This document shows positions 58,143 through 64,000 of a stretch of DNA of 64,000 bases, one piece after another (position 1 is the stretch's first letter; every line of letters begins with the position of its first letter). The translations under genes and the position numbers were made by a program. Origin of the DNA: Vagococcus silagei (GTDB lineage Bacteria > Bacillota > Bacilli > Lactobacillales > Vagococcaceae); the NCBI RefSeq assembly GCF_004795745.1, contig NZ_SDGV01000016.1, positions 38,117 to 102,116 on the forward strand, written 5' to 3'. The notes under the pieces are model-generated. The model was not told the origin of the DNA. It ran no database searches and worked only from the letters and a program-made list of their open reading frames with translations.

Positions 58143-58694
58143 TTATGCTAAACGATTAAACCATGCGACATATGAATCCACAATAACTTGTAAAAATTCA
58201 ACCGTATCCGCTTTAATTTCACCTTCATCATCAAGGAAGTTTAAGACTGAACCTAGGTAGGCTTCAGGTTGTGCCATTGTATGAACATTCAAGAATGATA
58301 AAATTTGACGTAAATGATGATTAGCACCAAAACCACTAATCGCACCAGGGGACACACTAACAATAGCACCCGCTTTATCACTCCAAACGTTTTCTCCATA
58401 TGGACGAGATGCGATATCTAATGCATTTTTCAAAACAGGTGGTACTGAACGATTATATTCGGGTGTGACAAACATGACACCATCTAATTCTTTAATTTCT
58501 TGACGAAAAGCTTGCCAAGAAGCAGGTGTTGTCCCTTCATCATCATAATCTTGATCAAACATTTCTAAGTGACCAATTTCAGAAAAGACTACTTCAAATT
58601 CTTCTGGAAATAGTGATGCTAGTTTATCCGCAAACTTTTTACTAAATGATGCTTTTCTTGTACTACCTACGATCATGCCAATTTTCTTTGTCAT
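58143..58694 (-). CDS. NADPH-dependent FMN reductase
   Basis: A 183-residue flavodoxin-fold reductase of the azoreductase/chromate reductase group. The FMN loop is GMIVGSTRKASFSKKFADKL, the ring-binding segment MFVTPEYNRSVPPVLKNALD, and GAIVSVSPGAISGFGANHHL follows. The canonical PEYN is intact, unlike the relative at 36111. The ATG at 58694 with AGAGGAT is preferred. A MhqR-like palindrome lies 39 bp upstream of the start, which suggests membership in the quinone-response regulon. Confidence 0.88.
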   Translation of the reverse strand: MTKKIGMIVGSTRKASFSKKFADKLASLFPEEFEVVFSEIGHLEMFDQDYDDEGTTPASWQAFRQEIKELDGVMFVTPEYNRSVPPVLKNALDIASRPYGENVWSDKAGAIVSVSPGAISGFGANHHLRQILSFLNVHTMAQPEAYLGSVLNFLDDEGEIKADTVEFLQVIVDSYVAWFNRLA

Positions 58695-58732
58695 ATTATT
58701 CAAATCCTCTCAGTTTACTTATTATTTTATTT

Positions 58733-58748
58733 GTTTCGCATTCGAAAC
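58733..58748. promoter_or_regulatory. MhqR-like palindrome upstream of the FMN reductase gene
   Basis: GTTTCG-CATT-CGAAAC has perfect 6-bp arms and agrees with the centre (TTTCG-ATTCGA) of the operator at 55761-55778. It is at the right distance from the FMN reductase start codon to overlap the promoter. Confidence 0.5.
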
Positions 58749-58927
58749 ATTAACTTTAAACAAAGTGTAAAACTGAATAAAAAATAAATCAAACAATTCG
58801 ACTTACTTTTTATAAGTAATTTTCACTTTAGCCTAACTTTTATTGGTTTTAAACATTTGCTATTCTCACCAAATAGCTCTACAATTCTATTATTACACTT
58901 TATTAAACAATTTTGAAAGGAGATACA

Positions 58928-59689
58928 ATGGCACCTTATAAAGCAATAATCTTTGACTATGATGAAACCTTAAGACTCCAAGCAGAAACACGTATTTCGA
59001 ACGATATTGTGCTGCTCCTTATGACTTTACGTCGCAATAAAATTCGCGTCATTCTTGCAACGGGACGACCTCATCAACATTGTCAATATCTACTAGAAGA
59101 ACAACTTGTTGATTGCATCATTAGTGCTAACGGCTCCTTAGTGATGACACAAAACAAGCGAATTCACGCAATTACCATTCCACAACCAAAAGTTGAGACC
59201 TTCAATAATTTTTGTCTCGAACAACAACTACCAAATACTTTCTATACTGAAAGTTTATTAACAAATAAAATGGTCAATGATGATATTACAATTGGTTTAA
59301 AACAAGCACTCAATTTAAAACCAACCGATCTTGATTTATATTCACCAAAACTAAAAACTGATATTTTTGTCATGTGCGCCTTCTGCGAAAAACAAGCAGA
59401 TATCAAATTATCGCAATCTTTCCCCGATATGACTTTGATCCGTTGGCATCCTAAAATTGTCAGCGTCCTGACAACAACTGTAACTAAAGTAAACGGAATC
59501 AAGAAAGCGTTAGACTATTACCAAATCGAACAGGAAAACTGTATTGCTGTTGGTGATGGTTTAAATGATATCGAAATGCTAGAATACGCAGGTATGGGCT
59601 TATCCGTTGGTGCGCAACATCCTGATTTAGTTGCTGCAGCAGACCATGTCATTGATAAAGTTGACCGTCGTATTTTGACTCTGTTTTAA
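58928..59689 (+). CDS. HAD-superfamily (Cof-type) phosphatase
   Basis: A 253-residue sugar-phosphate phosphatase of HAD type IIB. Motif I is IIFDYDETL (residues 8-16; the usual DxDGTL has Glu for Gly), motif II ILATGRPH, motif III lysine in TVTKVNGIKKAL, motif IV GDGLNDIEMLEYAG. The order with a cap between motifs II and III is that of Cof proteins. The ATG at 58928 with AAAGGAG is preferred over the in-frame TTG at 58913. Confidence 0.9.
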   Translation: MAPYKAIIFDYDETLRLQAETRISNDIVLLLMTLRRNKIRVILATGRPHQHCQYLLEEQLVDCIISANGSLVMTQNKRIHAITIPQPKVETFNNFCLEQQLPNTFYTESLLTNKMVNDDITIGLKQALNLKPTDLDLYSPKLKTDIFVMCAFCEKQADIKLSQSFPDMTLIRWHPKIVSVLTTTVTKVNGIKKALDYYQIEQENCIAVGDGLNDIEMLEYAGMGLSVGAQHPDLVAAADHVIDKVDRRILTLF

Positions 59690-59695
59690 TTAAAT

Positions 59696-59739
59696 AGAGC
59701 CTTACAAAAGTTAGTATCATTTAACTTTTGTAAGGCTCT
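59696..59739. terminator. Bidirectional terminator
   Basis: Perfect 18-bp stem (AGAGCCTTACAAAAGTTA and complement) between the convergent HAD and TraX genes. Confidence 0.87.
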
Positions 59740-59747
59740 TTATTTTT

Positions 59748-60533
59748 CTAAATTAATGTTGCAAGTAAATATAAAATGACCAAATGTGCTGGGTAAAACA
59801 GATAGAAGAAATATTTCATTTTCTTACCTTCTGTTCCGTTGTAGAAATAAATTGGAATCCAAGCAAAAATCATCATCCATTGAATATTCACTAAAAATAA
59901 ATCAGTTGTCGAAAATCCGGTTGAAATTAAAGCCACAGCTGCTAATGAGATAAATTGCCATAAACGTTTTTCTCTAAAAATATAAAACATCAAGGCCAGT
60001 ATCGCCATCAAGAAGCCACCTTCAATTGCGAATAAACTTGGGAAGATACTGATTGCAACTAATGTCACTATCGCATTGTTCCCACCCATAAACATTAGAA
60101 TAATAATTGAATAAGCAAGCAAGCCAACTAGTATGCCAATTCCCTTAAACAATTTATTCTTTTGTTTCTCTTTAATACCTTCTGAAATCAAATCATAAAT
60201 CCACATCAAGATAATTCCAATTAATAAAGTACCAAAAATATTATTCATCAATACCACATCATTATTTGGTACCAAACGTGGTAATCCAAATGAGATAATA
60301 TTCATCAGCCAATAACCAAATAAGAGATTTTTAAAGTAGCCCCAACGGTTCCTTGTATAATGAAACCCTTCTGCACTTAAAAATAGAAAAATCGGTGCTA
60401 CGACTCTTCCTACCATGGTCAGCCAATTCGGTGCCCCTTCCAACATCCACATTTGATGGATGTGATCCAATACCATTAACGTAATGCCAATCATTTTCAA
60501 TTGGAATGCATTTAACCCTTTTGTCATTTTCAT
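59748..60533 (-). CDS. TraX-family membrane protein
   Basis: A 261-residue protein with about eight hydrophobic segments. FQLKMIGITLMVLDHIHQMW, then MVGRVVAPIFLFLSAEGFHY and TRNRWGYFKNLLFGY are the TraX landmarks (DHI, GRxxxPxFxFxxxEGxxxTR). TraX N-acetylates pilin in F plasmids; chromosomal Firmicutes homologues are putative membrane acyltransferases of unknown target. No conjugation genes are nearby. Confidence 0.87.
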   Translation of the reverse strand: MKMTKGLNAFQLKMIGITLMVLDHIHQMWMLEGAPNWLTMVGRVVAPIFLFLSAEGFHYTRNRWGYFKNLLFGYWLMNIISFGLPRLVPNNDVVLMNNIFGTLLIGIILMWIYDLISEGIKEKQKNKLFKGIGILVGLLAYSIIILMFMGGNNAIVTLVAISIFPSLFAIEGGFLMAILALMFYIFREKRLWQFISLAAVALISTGFSTTDLFLVNIQWMMIFAWIPIYFYNGTEGKKMKYFFYLFYPAHLVILYLLATLI

Positions 60534-60664
60534 GTACCCCTCTTCTCTTTTTCACTTGTTAAAGTTTAGCATATAGAGAAAATTATTTTTATCCGTCTGT
60601 TGACCTATTTTTTCTTACATAAATAGACCGACTTTCTTTAATCGATCAAAAAACCTGATTCCGA

Positions 60665-61288
60665 TTAAATTTCTTCCAAGACTGATAACAAATGGTCTTT
60701 ATTGATTAAAGTTAACTCCTTTTGTTCCCATAAAAAAATACCTTCTGTCTGCCCCTTCAAAAAAGCACGGTTTAAGTTGCGTAAGCTTGTGTTTAAAGCC
60801 TGAGCAATTTCAGATTTATTGATTTTAATAGGCTTATTCATTGGATACTGCGTTAAATAGTGCAGGAGATGTTCATAAGTCGTCCCCTGATTATGTTGCA
60901 CGATGTAATTGGAACTATGTTGCAATTTATCATTCAATTCTTCAAAAAGATATTGTGTAACTCGAAAATCTGTTCTCATCCATTCTTTGACTTGTTCTCG
61001 TGGCAAAAAATATAATTCCATCTCAGTTAACGCCACAATTTCAAAAGTATTTGATTGATCTGAAAACAATTCCATCTCACCAAAACAATTTCCTGCATCC
61101 AATTCTTTGAGAAAAATTGTCTCACCATTTAGTAATAGTTTTCTAACAAGGGCACGACCAGAACGAATAAAATACACCCCTTTATTTTGGCTTTCCGCTG
61201 TAATAATGGGTTTTCCAACTTGAATGCTCACCTTTGTAATTTCACTCTGATAGTACGTTGGTAATGATTCAACAATCTCAATTGACAT
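60665..61288 (-). CDS. Crp/Fnr-family regulator (YeiL-like)
   Basis: A 207-residue protein. The cyclic-nucleotide-binding-like barrel covers about residues 10-120 (GVYFIRSGRALVRKLLLNGE, LDAGNCFGEMELFSD), followed by a dimer helix and a C-terminal HTH (KINKSEIAQALNTSLRNLNR). No iron-sulfur cysteine cluster. It is divergent from a nucleoside hydrolase gene; in Escherichia coli the relative yeiL also sits beside a nucleoside hydrolase (rihB), so it probably regulates salvage. Confidence 0.82.
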   Translation of the reverse strand: MSIEIVESLPTYYQSEITKVSIQVGKPIITAESQNKGVYFIRSGRALVRKLLLNGETIFLKELDAGNCFGEMELFSDQSNTFEIVALTEMELYFLPREQVKEWMRTDFRVTQYLFEELNDKLQHSSNYIVQHNQGTTYEHLLHYLTQYPMNKPIKINKSEIAQALNTSLRNLNRAFLKGQTEGIFLWEQKELTLINKDHLLSVLEEI

Positions 61289-61326
61289 CGTTCACACCTC
61301 TTTTTATTTAAGTATAACGTGTTTTG

Positions 61327-61338
61327 GGACAGATGTCC
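61327..61338. promoter_or_regulatory. Palindrome between the Crp/Fnr and nucleoside hydrolase genes
   Basis: GGACAGATGTCC, 5-bp perfect arms, in the middle of the 110-bp divergent region. A candidate site for the Crp/Fnr-type regulator, although not of the TGTGA/TTGAT type. Confidence 0.4.
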
Positions 61339-61398
61339 TATTATAAGAATATCCTGATGATTATACTAAAGACACAATCAAAAGACGAGGTGGATATT

Positions 61399-62340
61399 AT
61401 GAGAAAAATGATTATTGATACTGATACAGGTAGTGATGATGCCGTGGCTTTAGCTTTGGCATTAAAAAGTACACACATTGAATTACTAGGAATTACAACC
61501 GTTTCCGGAAATTGTGACGTTGAACAAGCCACGTTGAACGCATTGATGACCGTTGAAAAATGCAACAAACACACACCAATCTATAAGGGTTGCGCGTTAC
61601 CATTATTACGCGAAAAGCCTGTTGATGCTGTGGATGTTCACGGTATAGATGGAATGGGTGATCTTGACTTGATTCATCCCACACAAACGCCACAAACCGG
61701 ACACGGGGTTGATTTTATTATTGAAATGGTCAAACAATACCCAAACGAAGTTGAAATTGCCATCATTGGACCTGCAACGAATATTGCTTTAGCTATTATG
61801 AAAGAACCAAAAGTTATGGTCCAGGTCAAACACTATTACATCATGGGAACTGGTGGATTTGGACCCGGTAACGCCTCGACTTTAGCAGAATTCAATGTCT
61901 ACGCTGACGCTGAAAGTTATGTGCCTCTCCTTAAAAGCGCTGTGCCAAAAACGATTGTCGGTTTTGATGTTTGTATCGCAAATGCCTTTCATGAAGAAGA
62001 AATTAATGCTCTAAAAGAAAAAAGTGAACTTGGAAAATTCTTAATGGATGCCAATGAGACACTTCTAAATTACAATATTAAACGAACTGGTGAGGCCATC
62101 ATCGATTTACCTGACGCGGTCGCATTAGCTGTGGCTCTTTGGCCTGAAGAAATAATTGCGGGTGCAACTGATGTTTACGCCACTTGTTCCTACAAAGAAA
62201 CAACAACGTACGGATTAGTTACAATGCACAATCGCGAAGACGCCTTAGCAGTCGTACAAAATTATCCCGACAACAATGCAACTGTCGTCACTTCAATAAA
62301 CCAAAAGCAATTTAAAGAAAAAGTTATGGGTCTACTATAG
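61399..62340 (+). CDS. Inosine-uridine-preferring nucleoside hydrolase family enzyme
   Basis: A 313-residue nucleoside hydrolase. The calcium-binding DTDTGSDDAVALALAL is at residues 7-22, the conserved IGPATNIALAI near residue 120, GTGGFGPGNASTLAEFNVYA with the Asn and Glu of the active site, and late IDLPDAVALAVAL. This last motif has Pro-Asp where the relative at 24038 has His-Asp, so the base preference may differ. The ATG at 61399 has GAGGTGG; the frame is open further upstream but covers the promoter. Confidence 0.9.
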   Translation: MRKMIIDTDTGSDDAVALALALKSTHIELLGITTVSGNCDVEQATLNALMTVEKCNKHTPIYKGCALPLLREKPVDAVDVHGIDGMGDLDLIHPTQTPQTGHGVDFIIEMVKQYPNEVEIAIIGPATNIALAIMKEPKVMVQVKHYYIMGTGGFGPGNASTLAEFNVYADAESYVPLLKSAVPKTIVGFDVCIANAFHEEEINALKEKSELGKFLMDANETLLNYNIKRTGEAIIDLPDAVALAVALWPEEIIAGATDVYATCSYKETTTYGLVTMHNREDALAVVQNYPDNNATVVTSINQKQFKEKVMGLL

Positions 62341-62385
62341 TTAATTTATTGAGTACTTTGAATTAATAATTACATAACTAAAGTC

Positions 62386-62432
62386 AAAAAACACTACGAT
62401 TCTAACACTCATTCTAGAATCGTAGTGTTTTT
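62386..62432. terminator. Bidirectional terminator
   Basis: AAAAACACTACGATTCTA, ten-base loop, perfect complement, between the convergent nucleoside hydrolase and oppF genes; it touches the oppF stop codon. Confidence 0.87.
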
Positions 62433-63195
62433 AAATTAACTGCGTCGTTGGCATCGCCGCTAAAAGTAACTGCGTGTAATTTTCTTGCGGTGCTTCATAT
62501 AATTTTTCCGTTGACGCAAACTCAGCAATCCGACCATCACACATCACAGCAATGTCATCACTGACATAGCGGACAATCGATAAATCATGAGCAATAAAAA
62601 TCATGGTTAATTTTCTTTCTTTTTGTAAACGTAATAACAAATTAATGATTTGTGCCTGAATCGAAATATCCAATGAAGCAATTGGCTCATCACAAACCAA
62701 AAGTTCTGGTTCAACCGCCAGTGCACGAGCAATTACAATCCGTTGTCTTTGTCCACCAGAAAACTCGTGTGGATATCGTTCAAGAACACTTTCCTCAAGC
62801 CCAACATCTCGTAAAAGCTCAAGGACACGTGCACGTCGTTCATTTTCTGGGACAATTTGATGAATTCGCAAACCTTCACCGATAATTTTTTCAATGGTTA
62901 AGCGAGGGTTAAGCGATGCATACGGGTCCTGAAAAACAAACTGAATCTGACGGCAATTTTCAAGGCTTCGCTTAGGCGTTAGTAACTGATTGCGGTAAGA
63001 GATTTGTCCGTTTTGATAAGACTCGATCCCTAGTAAACATTTTGCCAATGTAGACTTTCCACTACCTGATTCACCCACAATACCTAAAACCTTACCTTCC
63101 TCAACCGAAAGAGAGATGCCTTTAAGTGCTTGCGTTTTTTCTTGTCCCTCATTGGCATAAGATTTAGTTAGTTGTTCAACTTTTAACAGTGCCAT
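62431..63195 (-). CDS. oppF: Oligopeptide ABC transporter ATPase OppF
   Basis: A 254-residue ATPase of the peptide/nickel importer family. Walker A GESGSGKSTLAKCLLG, the Q-loop IQFVFQDPYASLNPRLT, signature FSGGQRQRIVIARAL, Walker B LLVCDEPIASLDISIQ, and the switch FIAHDLSIV are intact. Shorter than many OppF proteins (about 310): the C-terminal zinc-binding or peptide-specific extension is missing, so it may serve a DppF- or glutathione-like system. It overlaps the oppD remnant by 20 bp. Confidence 0.9.
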   Translation of the reverse strand: MALLKVEQLTKSYANEGQEKTQALKGISLSVEEGKVLGIVGESGSGKSTLAKCLLGIESYQNGQISYRNQLLTPKRSLENCRQIQFVFQDPYASLNPRLTIEKIIGEGLRIHQIVPENERRARVLELLRDVGLEESVLERYPHEFSGGQRQRIVIARALAVEPELLVCDEPIASLDISIQAQIINLLLRLQKERKLTMIFIAHDLSIVRYVSDDIAVMCDGRIAEFASTEKLYEAPQENYTQLLLAAMPTTQLI

Positions 63196-63625
63196 ATTGA
63201 TCCCTCCTCGCTAATTGCCAAGCTTCGTATTGATCATATCGCGCTTGAATATTACTTGGCACAATCACTTCTGGTGCGTCTTCAGCTAATAACCACGTAG
63301 CCGCAAAATGTGTATCCGACACTTTAAAAAAAGGTGGTTCTTCTAATTCATCAATCACCAACGCATAATCATTTCGCTCAAAAAAAGCATCGCCTGCTTT
63401 AACTTGATAAATAGAAGGAGGTGTCCCAGGAATAGAGTAAAGTGGCTGACCTTGAATCGGAATAGACTGAATCAATCCCCATGTATAAGGATGTTTTGCT
63501 TGATAAAACACTTCTAAAGTCGTCCCATATTCAACGATTTTACCCGCATACATAATAGCGACACGATCAGCAAAGTTCCCAACAATTCCTAAATCATGAC
63601 TAACTGAGCTAATTTCATAATTCAC
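63176..63625 (-). pseudogene. oppD: OppD ATPase, C-terminal half only, cut by an IS
   Basis: The visible part starts, after a few codons of IS origin (MNYEI), with VSHDLGIVGNFADRVAIMYA and continues to the end of an OppD-type protein (KHPYTWGLIQSIP, PGTPPSIYQVKAGDAF). Walker A, signature and Walker B are missing; about half of the usual 330 residues. The junction lies at about 63610. The insertion should inactivate the ATPase pair and perhaps cut oppF expression unless the IS supplies a promoter. Confidence 0.85.
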
Positions 63626-63676
63626 TTTTTAGAAAAGTAAACACTCGACCAATTTCAAAATCATTGTTTTTTGAAG
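63626..63676. mobile_element. End of the insertion sequence
   Basis: About 50 non-coding bases between the oppD remnant and the transposase stop codon. The terminal inverted repeat should start near AATTCACTTTTTAG (about 63620), but the other end is outside the window, so neither the repeat nor a target duplication can be confirmed. Confidence 0.5.
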
Positions 63677-64000
63677 TTAAGCGACTAGTTCTTTTCTATA
63701 TTTCTCTTGTGACAATCGTTGTGCTGCAAAATTCTTTAAATTATAAGCTAGTTGAATCAATAATAGTTCCACTTGAACAATTTCTGATTGATAGTGTGTC
63801 GTATCATTTAATTTCATATGTTCTTTTAGATAGCCATTCACTCTTTCAACTGCACTTCGTTTAGCGTATAGTTTTTCCCAAGCTTTTGTTCCGCGTGCAG
63901 GATGATTAAATTTTCGTATATCACTACTTTGTTTGATTTTTATTACTTTCTGACATATTTTTTCATGAAATAGTGGACATTCACGACATTTTTGAAGTGG
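63677..64000 (-). CDS. DDE transposase, C-terminal part (IS1182-like)
   Basis: Runs off the right edge; the last 107 codons are visible. A cysteine pattern, CRECPLFHEKIC, is followed by RKFNHPARGTKAWEKLYAKR, then SAVERVNGYLKEHMKLNDTT, whose glutamate is probably the last acidic catalytic residue. The tail is NLKNFAAQRLSQ. The zinc-knuckle-plus-'RSxVERxNG' pattern is shared by IS1182 and related IS4/IS5-like transposases. The element inserted into oppD in the same orientation. Confidence 0.82.
   Translation of the reverse strand, partial: PLQKCRECPLFHEKICQKVIKIKQSSDIRKFNHPARGTKAWEKLYAKRSAVERVNGYLKEHMKLNDTTHYQSEIVQVELLLIQLAYNLKNFAAQRLSQEKYRKELVA

Noticed and set aside
59748..60533. TraX as evidence of a conjugative element
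   Set aside because: No relaxase, type IV secretion or integrase gene is near; TraX homologues are common on Firmicutes chromosomes.

Overview
The window reads as a chromosomal segment of a low-GC Gram-positive bacterium of the order Lactobacillales, most like Enterococcus, Vagococcus or Carnobacterium. The evidence is strong AGGAGG ribosome sites with some GTG and TTG starts, AzlCD, C69 dipeptidase, heterodimeric LmrCD/BmrCD-type exporters, HelD, an Opp transporter, a DUF3278/XRE pair and an FSA-type transaldolase. This placement is inferred from gene content; there is no rRNA marker. I see no tRNA, rRNA, CRISPR array or prophage. One insertion sequence enters at the right edge.

Layout. 1-2.7 kb: a VanZ-like fragment and a three-gene NitT/TauT-type ABC importer. 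2.7-3.3 kb: apparently decayed sequence. 3.3-7.7 kb: a DUF3955 protein, a TipA-type MerR regulator, a PadR/HAAS membrane pair, and a MerR/GyrI regulator divergent from a 2,4-diaminopentanoate dehydrogenase-like enzyme. 7.7-10.4 kb: a CstR-type persulfide-sensor operon with two rhodaneses and a CoA-disulfide reductase-rhodanese fusion. 10.4-14 kb: two LacI-type regulators, an 850-bp gene-poor stretch and an orphan SRA-like DNA reader. 14-20 kb: AzlCD with an XRE-cupin regulator, MerR plus ClbS/DfsB, tandem prolyl-tRNA editing proteins, a Nudix hydrolase and a MazG-like protein. 20-24 kb: a heterodimeric multidrug exporter behind a leader peptide and attenuator, followed by a candidate small RNA. 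24-31 kb: nucleoside hydrolase, GNAT, two amidohydrolases and HelD. 31-41 kb: a membrane MutS-like ATPase, palindromic repeats, FMN reductase, NADH oxidase-like enzyme, C69 dipeptidase and transaldolase. 41-47 kb: a two-component system with a PepSY lipoprotein, then more palindromic repeats. 47-53 kb: a Dus enzyme and a MerR regulator divergent from a second heterodimeric exporter. 53-59 kb: an MhqR-like quinone/electrophile detoxification operon, a second copy of the candidate small RNA, a TetR/ICMT-like pair, TMEM175 and another FMN reductase. 59-64 kb: HAD phosphatase, TraX, a Crp/Fnr regulator divergent from a nucleoside hydrolase, OppF, and OppD truncated by the IS.

The unifying theme is stress sensing. 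Many small regulators sit beside their own targets, and operators can often be read directly: four MerR promoters with 19-bp spacers, two matching CstR-type operators about 28 kb apart, MhqR-like palindromes at two loci, and an identical 18-mer upstream of both the two-component operon and the PepSY lipoprotein gene. The least explained items are a duplicated G-rich RNA-like element with its own terminator (about 20.0 and 55.9 kb), a leader peptide with attenuator before the BmrCD-like exporter, and a stand-alone SRA-domain protein without a nuclease.
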